A DNA stretch of 64,000 nucleotides from Bacterioplanoides sp965219715 (GTDB lineage Bacteria > Pseudomonadota > Gammaproteobacteria > Pseudomonadales > Oceanobacteraceae), in the NCBI RefSeq assembly GCF_965219715.1, contig NZ_OZ244785.1:434001-498000 (forward strand). The letters are read 5' to 3'. Made by a program: the position numbers and the translations under genes. The notes under the pieces were generated by a model. The model was given only the letters and a program-made list of their open reading frames with translations. It made no database searches and had not been told where the DNA came from. Every line of letters begins with the position of its first letter. Positions within the stretch are counted from its first letter, which is position 1. Positions 55,531 to 63,589 of this stretch are shown piece by piece.

Positions 55531-56715
55531 TCAGTGTGAAGTTTTCTTTTCACGATGGTTTTGGCGTTTTTTTAACCAGATAACGATGCCGCTGTAGCTG
55601 AAATAACAGATCATTAATCCCAATAAAAACACCAGTAATTGATAAGGCCAGCCGAATACTTCCGCCATATGCAAACCGTATAACCACTGAGTTACGGTAA
55701 TTGCTGCGTGTTGTTCACTCGGCCAGTATTCGCCTAATAATTGACCACTATTAGCATCGATGTATATCCGGCTGCGGGTCAGTTGTGGGTCGAGATCCCG
55801 GGATGAATTAAACCGATAAACATAACTGTTGGAGAATTCGCTGTAGCGGATTGAACCTTCTAGGCCGAGTTCCAGTCGGTATTTCTCGCTTAAATCTTGT
55901 GCGTGCTGACGGGCGAACATCAGCGCTTTATACATCTTCATTTCCGGAAGTTGATGGCCTGCAGAGGGTGTAGCCGGTGGTTCGCCGAGTACCGTGTAGG
56001 TCACCGGTTTATAAACATCGCGCAGGTTAAATGCCACCGACGACCAGGCAAAAATCAGTAACAATCCCCACAACCATAAACCGGCCGAGCGGTGTAATAA
56101 AAAATGAAATGAATAACCACGGCTGCGCCAGCGCATTTTAAAACTCTGCTTCCAGCGGCTGAAAAATAACCGTAAGCGAAACACCTTCACTACCGGCAAG
56201 GTTGTTACCAGTGAGATAAAACAATCCAGCGTCCACAGCAGGGCGACAATACCCAACAACCAATAGCCCCAGTTATTTGGAATCCATAAGGTGTAATGCA
56301 GTTTATAGATAAAACCCATCAGGTTTCGCAAGCTCTGGCCAAGGTCGGATGGGTCGCGCAGGCCGATGATGTCGGCGGTGTAGGGATTAATAAATAACTG
56401 ACTGAAGCCACCGTCATGACGTACCCAGATCAGTAATGACCGACCATCGCGGAAATTCAATGGCATGGTGTTGAACTCACCATCAAATGTGGCGACGTGG
56501 CGTCGTGCGATCAGGAATAATTCACTCGGCTCCAGAAACTGATCACCGTGCTCGGCGGTATAAAACAACTGCGGGTTCAGCCATTCATCAATTTCGTCGT
56601 GATAGGCCAGGGCTGCCCCGGTTATGCCAGTAACAATCAGGAATAGCGCGGCTGTTAAACCGAGGTAGCGGTGTAGCAGGATAAACCATTGTTTGTGTCT
56701 GGCGTGGGTGAACAT
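55531..56715 (-). CDS. PepSY-associated TM helix (PiuB-like) protein
   Basis: A 394-residue inner-membrane protein with four or five hydrophobic segments separated by periplasmic domains. HRYLGLTAALFLIVTGITGAALAYHDEID is the typical first helix of the PepSY-TM family, and FLLHRSAGLWLWGLLLIFAWSSVAFNL resembles the third. Such proteins often accompany TonB receptors and take part in ferric-siderophore reduction or uptake. No receptor lies next to it here, so the link is only a family habit. Confidence 0.9.
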   Translation of the reverse strand: MFTHARHKQWFILLHRYLGLTAALFLIVTGITGAALAYHDEIDEWLNPQLFYTAEHGDQFLEPSELFLIARRHVATFDGEFNTMPLNFRDGRSLLIWVRHDGGFSQLFINPYTADIIGLRDPSDLGQSLRNLMGFIYKLHYTLWIPNNWGYWLLGIVALLWTLDCFISLVTTLPVVKVFRLRLFFSRWKQSFKMRWRSRGYSFHFLLHRSAGLWLWGLLLIFAWSSVAFNLRDVYKPVTYTVLGEPPATPSAGHQLPEMKMYKALMFARQHAQDLSEKYRLELGLEGSIRYSEFSNSYVYRFNSSRDLDPQLTRSRIYIDANSGQLLGEYWPSEQHAAITVTQWLYGLHMAEVFGWPYQLLVFLLGLMICYFSYSGIVIWLKKRQNHREKKTSH

Positions 56716-56741
56716 GAATAATTAAGGGGGATGGCTCAGGG

Positions 56742-57080
56742 TTATTTATTGTTGAGCTCTTCGAGCTGCACGAGTAATTCTGGAATGTTCTCAGAAACTA
56801 TGTTCCAGAGAATATCGTTATCGATACCAAGGTAGCCATGAATCAGCTGATTTCTTGTTGCTACCATCATTCGCCAGGGGACCTCTGGGTATTGGTCTCG
56901 AATACCCGGTGGAATATGAGTTGCCGCTTCACCGATAACTTCGATATTTCGGATAGTGGCATCGTAAGTGAGGCTGCTGGATTCAAAGTCAACCTGAGTC
57001 ATATCTGCGGTATAGCTAAGAATCTTCTCAGAACAGGAAATCATATCCTGAATATAGAACTGCCATTCACGATCAGACAT
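56742..57080 (-). CDS. hepT: HEPN-domain toxin HepT (pair 1)
   Basis: A 112-residue HEPN (DUF86) protein. The RNase motif R-x4-H-x-Y is at R76, H81, Y83 (RNQLIHGY). Known HepT proteins are RNases held in check by MntA, which AMPylates the Tyr of that motif. The gene overlaps the mntA-like gene by 8 bp and comes second in the operon. Probably a toxin-antitoxin or defence module. Confidence 0.92.
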   Translation of the reverse strand: MSDREWQFYIQDMISCSEKILSYTADMTQVDFESSSLTYDATIRNIEVIGEAATHIPPGIRDQYPEVPWRMMVATRNQLIHGYLGIDNDILWNIVSENIPELLVQLEELNNK

Positions 57081-57363
57081 CTATGCGATCCTGATTAATA
57101 TAAGGCTCTAGTTCTTTGCGCAGTGCTTTGCGGGTAACCAGATCAACGGAAGAACCGAGCATATCTTCTAAATAGAACTGAACTCCAAAGAACTGCTTTG
57201 AGGTGGCAGGGCCATCGAAGTCGATGAGGATGTCTATATCGCTGTCATCGTTAGCTGTATTACGCGCCGTGGAGCCAAACAGAGACAACGCAGACAAGCG
57301 ATAACGCTCCTGCAGAATTGGCTTGCAACGAGATAGAATCTCCAAGACCTGGTCTCTGTTCAC
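57073..57363 (-). CDS. mntA: Minimal nucleotidyltransferase MntA (pair 1)
   Basis: A 96-residue MNT-type nucleotidyltransferase. The motif GS-x10-D-x-D is intact (GSTARNTANDDSDIDIL, G30, S31, D42, D44), so it should transfer AMP to its HepT partner and neutralise it. It is first in the pair and overlaps hepT by 8 bp. Confidence 0.93.
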   Translation of the reverse strand: MNRDQVLEILSRCKPILQERYRLSALSLFGSTARNTANDDSDIDILIDFDGPATSKQFFGVQFYLEDMLGSSVDLVTRKALRKELEPYINQDRIDV

Positions 57364-57437
57364 AGTCGCCTCCTTAGGCAGATCTGAATGGATAAGGGAA
57401 AGTTTAACCCAGATTGGCAGTTAGCCAAAAGCACCGA

Positions 57438-57830
57438 TCACTTCAATAACGGCGCTACCACCAGCACACAGCTGCTGACAAAACCTACGCCCCAGCTCAG
57501 GCTGCGCATTGCATGAACATCCATCCAATAGAACACCGTGTAGAGCACCCGGCCAGCGATAAATAGCAGGCAACAGGCATTAACCAGAGTTTCGTCTGCC
57601 TGGAAAAACAACGCGCAGAACAGGCCTGCAATAAAGACTGGCAGTGCTTCAAGACTGTTCATGTGAGCGGAGAGTGCGCGTTTGCCGAAACCAGTCAGCT
57701 GCGCCTGCTGATCTCGCGGGTAGCGGTTGTTGTAGCCGCCTTTCTGTTGGTTCATGGCGTATGCCACCGGCATCTTAGTGATTACGATCGACAGGATGGC
57801 GAATAGTACAGTCAGTACTGGGATGGTCAT
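57438..57830 (-). CDS. MAPEG-family membrane protein
   Basis: A 130-residue inner-membrane protein with four hydrophobic segments of the MAPEG type (eicosanoid and glutathione metabolism relatives). Family blocks: RAQLTGFGKRALSAHMNSLEALPVF-like stretch (helix 2, with the RA..A..N..E pattern) and FYWMDVHAMRSL. Bacterial members are mostly of unknown function. The genes around it are unrelated. Confidence 0.86.
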   Translation of the reverse strand: MTIPVLTVLFAILSIVITKMPVAYAMNQQKGGYNNRYPRDQQAQLTGFGKRALSAHMNSLEALPVFIAGLFCALFFQADETLVNACCLLFIAGRVLYTVFYWMDVHAMRSLSWGVGFVSSCVLVVAPLLK

Positions 57831-58211
57831 TTATCAGGCTCCGGTTAGGAATGAGTCAGGTTGTGAAAGTGTCGGACAGTGTGGCTGGCTGCGGTGTTCG
57901 GTTGAAGGGTGAATCAAGACAGAAGGGTGGTAAATACGGACAGGGTTGGTTGTGGTTGAGTTGGCCTATCTGCGCAGGTTGATTGTCGGATTGGCCTAAA
58001 AACAATGGAAGATGTCGTCTCAGGTCAATTTATTAATGGATAAGATTGTTAGTATTGGGGCCAATATTGAATGAGTCTGCCAAGGTTTTACTGCTCTGAG
58101 GTTGAAGAGTAGGGGTGGACAGGGAATACAAGGATCTCGTGTGATGACGGTCATACGTTACTTCTGGAACATCTCATTTTTAGGAAAAATAGAGTTGTAA
58201 GGGGAAAGAGT
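57831..58211. other. Intergenic region before the DUF6119-like gene
   Basis: A 381-bp gap. It holds two TTGGCCTA copies (near 57961 and 57994), a small palindrome TATTGG-GG-CCAATA at 58053-58066 and, at its end, AAGGGGAAAGAG as ribosome site for the next gene. I see no gene or RNA structure. The palindrome could be an operator. Confidence 0.5.
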
Positions 58212-59801
58212 ATGAAAAAGGATGTGGTCGCATACTTAGCAAAGGAAGGTGTTACTAAAGATGATTTTATTGACAGAAGTTCGCGGCCGCAGCGGATCGA
58301 AATTAATCATGATGACTTGGTGGCAGAGCTTTATATCAAAAGGAAAGAAAGCACTCCCCAATGGCTGGAGTTGTTTAGTGACATTGATATTAGTGATGCG
58401 CTTAGAAAACAGAGCACTCTCAGAGGTCTATTGTTAGTCGAATCTGGTGATAGATTGATAGCTCTAACCTTTGGCCATGGCAGGTCATTAATAAAACAAC
58501 ACTTAATAGTTCGTGGATTCGGACTGAGGGTTGCGATGAACCTTGGCAACCCGAAGCAATTGAAATCTATCGATAAATCTACATTAGACAAAGTCTCGTT
58601 AAACACCAGATCTCAAGCAGCAAAAAATACTGGGGTAGAGGACTTTGGATTTGAATTTGATCACGAAATATTGAAGTCGTTAACTGCTATTGTGGATGGA
58701 GATGATGAAGATCTCGAAATAGTATCAGGTAAGGATTCTGTTTCGTTATATACGGATATTCGTTTTGATACGATTCAGGAGATTGTCGATCGACTTATCG
58801 AGGCTTATAAGTTAGAAGATTTTCGCCGAACATATCCTTGGGCTGAAGATATTGAGCCTGAGCGTGATGGTTTGATTGTCGATGCGTTAGACGAGCTGGT
58901 TGTTACTAAGCTAAACCGAGGAGAGATAGACGGTCTGTGGATGTCACCACCAGAGATTATCGACTATATGGATTTTTCTGGGTTTGTATACCGCCAGCGA
59001 GATCCCATTGTTAAGTACCAAGAATTAAATTTACCTTCTTTTATAAGCGATGCTGGATTTCGAGGTGATTTAACCGTTTCTTCCCTCAAGTCAAAGAAGG
59101 TGTGTATCTACAATGCTTCGGAAAGCTATAAAGAGCATTGGAGCGCTTTTCGCTGTTTAAATGGTGAAATGGATCTGGATGGAGCAAGATATATCCTAAA
59201 TGACGGGCAATGGTACAAGATTAAGCAATCATTCTACGAAGAGGTTTGTGATTTCTTTAATGGAATTAAAAAATCGAACTTACTCTTTCCAGATTATCAA
59301 GGTCGAAAAGAAGGCCCTTACCTACGTTCAATCGCGAATGATGTTGATTTGGCGCTATTAGATCAGAAGTGGGTCAGACCGAACGGCGTTACGAATAACT
59401 TGGAATTTTGCGATCTGTTATCAAGCTGTAATGGGATTATCCACGTGAAGAAATATGGCGCATCTTCCGTATTAAATCATCTATTCGCCCAAGCCTACCA
59501 GTCCATAGAAATGCTCGTTAATAGCCCAGAAGTTATTGAGAGAGTTAACGAACATCTTGCGAATACGAAATTGACTTTGAATTTTGATCCAAATATTTCT
59601 CCACGGGTTCAAAGAATTGTTTTGGCAATTATGGATCATCGAAATGGGGATCTAGATATTCCATTCTTTGCCAAAGTTAATCTTCGGCAGTATGTCAGAA
59701 AAATCACTGCTATGGGGTTTGCTGTCGAGCTAGCTAAAATTAATATGGGCTTGCCGATGACAGATTTGGAATTAAAGGCTGAAGAGAAAGCCTTAGCTTG
59801 A
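58212..59801 (+). CDS. DUF6119 / TIGR04141-family sporadically distributed protein
   Basis: A 529-residue protein, matching in length and style the family of sporadically distributed proteins of about 540 residues (TIGR04141, DUF6119). Typical stretches: LLLVESGDRLIALTFGHGRSLI near residue 72, GFGLRVAMNLGNPKQLKSIDKSTLD, and HLFAQAYQSIEMLVNSPE near 430. No signal or membrane segment. Function unknown; relatives often lie near restriction or toxin genes. It has AT-rich composition, unlike its neighbours, and is flanked by HepT/MntA pairs and a Fic gene, which suggests horizontal transfer and a possible defence role. Confidence 0.75.
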   Translation: MKKDVVAYLAKEGVTKDDFIDRSSRPQRIEINHDDLVAELYIKRKESTPQWLELFSDIDISDALRKQSTLRGLLLVESGDRLIALTFGHGRSLIKQHLIVRGFGLRVAMNLGNPKQLKSIDKSTLDKVSLNTRSQAAKNTGVEDFGFEFDHEILKSLTAIVDGDDEDLEIVSGKDSVSLYTDIRFDTIQEIVDRLIEAYKLEDFRRTYPWAEDIEPERDGLIVDALDELVVTKLNRGEIDGLWMSPPEIIDYMDFSGFVYRQRDPIVKYQELNLPSFISDAGFRGDLTVSSLKSKKVCIYNASESYKEHWSAFRCLNGEMDLDGARYILNDGQWYKIKQSFYEEVCDFFNGIKKSNLLFPDYQGRKEGPYLRSIANDVDLALLDQKWVRPNGVTNNLEFCDLLSSCNGIIHVKKYGASSVLNHLFAQAYQSIEMLVNSPEVIERVNEHLANTKLTLNFDPNISPRVQRIVLAIMDHRNGDLDIPFFAKVNLRQYVRKITAMGFAVELAKINMGLPMTDLELKAEEKALA

Positions 59802-59962
59802 TTAGTTGAATTTTGAGTATATCTAGATTTAGAGAGTTATGCGCCGATTACTTGATATAAGATCCATAGGTAATTAGCCAGTACTTGAACACTAGGGAAT
59901 AGTTTATAGCAACCTATGTGCTATTTGACCGGTTAAAGTAATGTTTGGTGAAAACATCCTGG

Positions 59963-59991
59963 TTGTCTGCCTTTGGCTATCCCCCTACAAT
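59963..59991 (+). promoter_or_regulatory. Sigma70-type promoter of the DUF3297 gene
   Basis: TTGTCT (59963-59968), a 17-base spacer, and TACAAT (59986-59991). It lies 49 bp before the ATG of the small gene at 60040. Confidence 0.75.
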
Positions 59992-60039
59992 GTCGCTCGT
60001 TTTTACACTATCCCATTACCTTAAACTCAGGTTGTAACA

Positions 60040-60279
60040 ATGAGCGACAAGCCAGCACTGCCAGACCACCTGTCTGTTAACCCTAAAAGCAAGTTCTACG
60101 CAGAAGAGTACTTCGAGCATGAAGTCGGTATCCGCCTGAACGGCAAAGAGCGCAACAACGTTGAAGAATACTGCATCAGCGAAGGCTGGGTGAAAGTATC
60201 CTCACCAGTTGCCAAAGACCGTTTCGGCAACCCAATGCTGGTGAAGCTGAAAGGCGAAGTAGAAGCGTTCTACAAGTAA
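60040..60279 (+). CDS. DUF3297-family protein
   Basis: A 79-residue protein of a small conserved proteobacterial family. LPDHLSVNPKSKFY and the RLNGKERNNVEEYCISEGW block are characteristic. Function unknown. The strongly biased codon use and sound promoter suggest high expression. It is monocistronic with its own terminator. Confidence 0.9.
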   Translation: MSDKPALPDHLSVNPKSKFYAEEYFEHEVGIRLNGKERNNVEEYCISEGWVKVSSPVAKDRFGNPMLVKLKGEVEAFYK

Positions 60280-60298
60280 GTCTCAGTGCTTTTCCTAG

Positions 60299-60321
60299 CC
60301 AGCTATTCGCTGAATAGCTGG
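60299..60321 (+). other. 9-bp perfect hairpin downstream of the DUF3297 gene
   Basis: CCAGCTATT-CGCTG-AATAGCTGG, 20 bp after the stop and 5 bp before the terminator stem. The pair could be one double-hairpin termination or mRNA-stabilising structure. Confidence 0.6.
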
Positions 60322-60325
60322 CAAC

Positions 60326-60364
60326 AAAAACCGCCCAACCTTTCTCAAGGTGGGCGGTTTTTTT
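60326..60364 (+). terminator. Rho-independent terminator
   Basis: AAAAACCGCCCAACCTT pairs with AAGGTGGGCGGTTTTT apart from one bulged base, followed by T residues. It lies between the convergent DUF3297 and aldehyde dehydrogenase genes and can serve both. Confidence 0.92.
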
Positions 60365-60388
60365 ATTGCTTCAAAGCAAGACCAAAAT

Positions 60389-61801
60389 CTACAGACGCAG
60401 TTTCAGCATCAGGTTGGTCACGTTCTTAAACAGTGGGCCGTACGGTGGCGCCAACATCAGAATAATCTTAGACGTCATGGTCGACTGCTTAAATACCGGA
60501 CGCAGTTTCGAGAACTCAATGAAGCCTTCGATGCCATGGTAGTGGCCCATGCCGCTGTTACCAACACCACCAAATGGCATGTCGTGTTGAGCAACGTGGA
60601 ACATGCTGTCGTTAATACATACCGCACCAGACAGGGTGCTGTAGAACACCTTATCCTGGAACTTCTTATCGTTAGAGAACATATACAGTGCCAGCGGACG
60701 CTCGCGCTCGTTAATGTACTCAACCACGTCGTCCAGCGACTTGTAGGTTTTGATCGGGAACAGCGGCCCGAAAATTTCGTCCTGCATAATGATCATATCG
60801 TCAGTCGGGTTAACGACGACGTGAGGCGCAATCTTCTGACCTTCGGTATTGCTGTCATCACCGCTCAGCAGGTTGATGCATTCTGCGCCTTTTTCTTTGG
60901 CGTCCGCCAGAGTCGCGGTTAAACGATTAAACGCCGCTTCATCGATGATGGCGGTTAGGTCGTTATTGTTGACGCTGTCGTAGCGGCTGCCAACGATGTC
61001 TTTGGCGTGCTTAACGAACTCTTCAACTTTACCTTCCGGCACGAACAGGTAGTCCGGCGCCACACAGGTCTGGCCCGCGTTTAAGAACTTGGTGAAGGTC
61101 ACACGTTCTGCCGCCGTACGGATATCGAAATCCGGTGCGATGATGGTTGGAGATTTACCACCCAGTTCCAGCGTAACCGGCGTCAGGTTTTTAGACGCCG
61201 CTTCCATGACCACTTTACCGGTGGCGGCAGAGCCGGTGAATACCATGTGATCCCACGGCATGGAGGAGAATTTGCGTGCTGATGTACCCGGAATTACCGC
61301 CAGTACAGTTTCATCCAGTACCGGAGAAATAATCTCGTCTAATAAACGACACAGGTTCTGCGAGTTTGCAGCCTGCTTAACGATACAGCGGTTACCGGCA
61401 GCCATGGCGCTGACAACCGGGCCCAGAGCCAGTAGCAGCGGGTAGTTCCATGGGGTAACGACACCAATCACACCTTTCGGCTGAGGAATCAGCTTGTTAC
61501 TGGCGCCTTTAAACGCCAGGCCAACGTGACGACGTTGCGGCTTTGACCACTTCTTCAGACGCTTCTTGGCATCGGCGATGTTGCCCATCAGCGGTACCAG
61601 TTCCAGCAGGGTGGATTCGTTGTGGGAGCGGCCACCAAAGTCTTTATCAATGGCGTCACAGATACGATCGCGGTTAGCGTCGATCACCTGGGCCAGTTTT
61701 TCCAGGTTGTCTTTACGTTCCTGAATGCTTGGGTAGGCGTGTTTACGGGAAGCTTCGTATTGCTTCTTATAGGTAGCCTGAAGTCTTTCTGAAGGAGTCA
61801 T
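60389..61801 (-). CDS. Aldehyde dehydrogenase (coniferyl-aldehyde-dehydrogenase-like, class 3)
   Basis: A 470-residue NAD(P)-dependent aldehyde dehydrogenase. The catalytic Cys lies in NAGQTCVAPDY and the general-base Glu in VTLELGGKSP. The short length, GVIGVVTPWNYPLLLALGP and the hydrophobic C-terminus match ALDH3-type enzymes that act on fatty or aryl aldehydes, often membrane-bound. In marine relatives these serve alkane or wax-ester metabolism; this is inference. Confidence 0.93.
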   Translation of the reverse strand: MTPSERLQATYKKQYEASRKHAYPSIQERKDNLEKLAQVIDANRDRICDAIDKDFGGRSHNESTLLELVPLMGNIADAKKRLKKWSKPQRRHVGLAFKGASNKLIPQPKGVIGVVTPWNYPLLLALGPVVSAMAAGNRCIVKQAANSQNLCRLLDEIISPVLDETVLAVIPGTSARKFSSMPWDHMVFTGSAATGKVVMEAASKNLTPVTLELGGKSPTIIAPDFDIRTAAERVTFTKFLNAGQTCVAPDYLFVPEGKVEEFVKHAKDIVGSRYDSVNNNDLTAIIDEAAFNRLTATLADAKEKGAECINLLSGDDSNTEGQKIAPHVVVNPTDDMIIMQDEIFGPLFPIKTYKSLDDVVEYINERERPLALYMFSNDKKFQDKVFYSTLSGAVCINDSMFHVAQHDMPFGGVGNSGMGHYHGIEGFIEFSKLRPVFKQSTMTSKIILMLAPPYGPLFKNVTNLMLKLRL

Positions 61802-61948
61802 AGGAGATCAGTTTCGTTAATGTTATTAGAGTATTTACTCAGGTGAGTGTACCGTGCTTTTCGAGGCAAATCGACATTAGTATTAAGAATAAATATTTAG
61901 AACGTTGGGGCATAAAGGCGATGGCTGCCATGCGGCTTTTGGAGGCAT

Positions 61949-61985
61949 AAAAAAACCGCCCAACTCAGGGAGTAGGGCGGTTTTT
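61949..61985 (-). terminator. Rho-independent terminator after the fic-mntA-hepT operon
   Basis: AAAAACCGCCC-N13-GGGCGGTTTTT, a good stem with a T run on both strands. On the minus strand it ends the second hepT gene, 14 bp after its stop. Confidence 0.9.
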
Positions 61986-61998
61986 GTTGGATCCGAGT

Positions 61999-62412
61999 TT
62001 AATGGCTCAGGTAATCCAGACCGGCTCCAATAAACTCGCCTAATGCTTCGTATTGCTTATTCACGATGACGGCTTCGATACGAGCCCAGTCCAGATTCAG
62101 GTAATCATGAACAATCGCATTTCTCATCCCAGCGGCGCCTTTCAGTGTCGCGTGAGGAATGTTGCTATTCAATAGGTCATGAGCGGTTAGCAGGTTTTTA
62201 TAAGCATCACCAGAGTGGGTTTTTCCGGCTTTTTTGCAGCAATGTTTAGCTACACCGATGGCAGCTTCGATCATGATTTGCAGGCTACGCTCTGCAGCGA
62301 GACGTTCGATTTTACGCAGCGGCTGTAGTTTTATGGCTTCAGCAAGTTCGTTTAATGTTTCGAGTTGTTCCTGCACATGCTGGCGCATGGAGATAACGTA
62401 AGCTTCATTCAT
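61999..62412 (-). CDS. hepT: HEPN-domain toxin HepT (pair 2)
   Basis: A 137-residue HEPN protein, longer than pair 1. The RNase motif R-x4-H-x-Y is R97, H102, Y104 (RNAIVHDY). It overlaps the mntA-like gene by 4 bp and is last in a three-gene operon that starts with a Fic gene. The motif is the one whose Tyr is AMPylated by MntA in studied systems. It shares little sequence with pair 1 beyond the motif. Confidence 0.92.
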   Translation of the reverse strand: MNEAYVISMRQHVQEQLETLNELAEAIKLQPLRKIERLAAERSLQIMIEAAIGVAKHCCKKAGKTHSGDAYKNLLTAHDLLNSNIPHATLKGAAGMRNAIVHDYLNLDWARIEAVIVNKQYEALGEFIGAGLDYLSH

Positions 62413-62771
62413 CCTTGCTGGCTCCAGTATTTAAAATCTTCCCATTTCGACCACACCCTTTGTTCAATCAGCATTGCCTGATCTTCACCGAAAAGGCGTT
62501 TACCTTCGATTGCTTCGAAAGCGAGTGGCGCAGGTGCTTCGATGATTGAGATAGAGTTAACATCACGTTGAGTTAAATCACTCAGAGCTGAATCAAACTC
62601 AGGGAGTTGCTGCCAGGAATCAGACTGTTCTGGCAGCAGAAGGGCAAGATCAATATCGCTGTGTTCGTTGGCAGTTCCTTTGGCAAAGCTGCCATACAGC
62701 CAGGCTGCCAGAACCCCTTGCTGTTGCAAGTAATCAGATACTTGTTGGAGGAGTGCGTCAGATAGCTGCAT
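62409..62771 (-). CDS. mntA: Minimal nucleotidyltransferase MntA (pair 2)
   Basis: A 120-residue MNT nucleotidyltransferase. The catalytic motif is GSFAKGTANEHSDIDLAL (G27, S28, D39, D41). It is expected to AMPylate and silence the neighbouring HepT. It starts 11 bp after the Fic gene stop on the same strand, so a joint transcript is likely. Confidence 0.93.
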   Translation of the reverse strand: MQLSDALLQQVSDYLQQQGVLAAWLYGSFAKGTANEHSDIDLALLLPEQSDSWQQLPEFDSALSDLTQRDVNSISIIEAPAPLAFEAIEGKRLFGEDQAMLIEQRVWSKWEDFKYWSQQG

Positions 62772-62782
62772 CGGAAGCTCCT

Positions 62783-63475
62783 TTATTCCTGCATAATTTC
62801 TACGGCTCTGGGATCAAGACATGAGCGCATAAAGGCATTCATAGGGCCTTGCTCATCCGACTCATAAAAATCCAGCATCAGCTGGTTAAATTCCAGTTGC
62901 CGGGAGGCGGGTAGGTTAATCGCCGGGTAGCCTGCTTGCAGCAGAATACCATTCATCATAAAACGGCCCATGCGTTTATTGACGTCCCAGAAGAACTGAT
63001 TGCGGGCCATGGTCAAGAATATATGAATAGCCTGATCGTAAATATCAGTCAGCTGATTCATATCGGCGACCATTTTTTCAAATGCAGCTGGCAACAAATC
63101 GGCTTTGGGCGGGGTGTAGCTGGTGCCTGCGATCAGAACGCCCCCTGTTCTGAAATGACCCCATTCCAACGCTTCTTCCAGTCCGGCTATGCCATGAAGT
63201 TTGCAGGCAATGTCTGCAGTTACTTCAAACTCATCATTTTTGATCATGGTGAATAAAGCATTCCAGGCTTTGCCCTGGTTTGCGGTAATCACCTGGTCGG
63301 TTAATTTACTGCCGCCAATGGTGATGCCATCGAGAATGGTCTGAACTTCCGGCAGGGTGAAATTAATATTTTCCAGCTGAATGGCGTTATGAACCAATGA
63401 AGACAGGTCATGCTTAGCCAGCATCAGGGCTTTAGCCTGATTGGGTTTGATCTGAACGAAAGCTTGTTGGTTCAT
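62783..63475 (-). CDS. Fic-family protein with altered catalytic motif
   Basis: A 230-residue Fic-domain protein. An inhibitory-helix-like segment lies at 30-40 (LENINFTLPE), the substrate flap region at 107-118 (GHFRTGGVLIAG), and the Fic loop is Q160-FFWDVNKRMGR-171. The usual HPFxDGNKRxxR has its catalytic His replaced by Gln and the Gly by Val, while D164, N166, K167 and R168 remain. AMP transfer may therefore be lost or altered. The phosphate-binding NKR is kept, so ATP binding may persist. It heads the operon with mntA and hepT. Confidence 0.85.
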   Translation of the reverse strand: MNQQAFVQIKPNQAKALMLAKHDLSSLVHNAIQLENINFTLPEVQTILDGITIGGSKLTDQVITANQGKAWNALFTMIKNDEFEVTADIACKLHGIAGLEEALEWGHFRTGGVLIAGTSYTPPKADLLPAAFEKMVADMNQLTDIYDQAIHIFLTMARNQFFWDVNKRMGRFMMNGILLQAGYPAINLPASRQLEFNQLMLDFYESDEQGPMNAFMRSCLDPRAVEIMQE

Positions 63476-63531
63476 AGGATAAAGCTCAGAAAGAGATTGG
63501 TTTTTCGCTATTTTAGCGGAAGCAGATAATA

Positions 63532-63565
63532 AAATCCCTCTGAGCTAAAAGCATCAGAGGGATTT
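63532..63565 (-). terminator. valS: Rho-independent terminator of valS
   Basis: A perfect 12-bp stem AAATCCCTCTGA / TCAGAGGGATTT with a 10-base loop. On the minus strand TTTTATT follows. It lies 24 bp after the valS stop. Confidence 0.88.
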
Positions 63566-63589
63566 AAAGTTCGAGAATTCAGCAGCTGA

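Noticed and set aside
60350..60922. Plus-strand 190-residue frame
   Set aside because: It lies wholly opposite the conserved aldehyde dehydrogenase gene, starts within its terminator, and has a shadow-like composition rich in Val/His/Gln.
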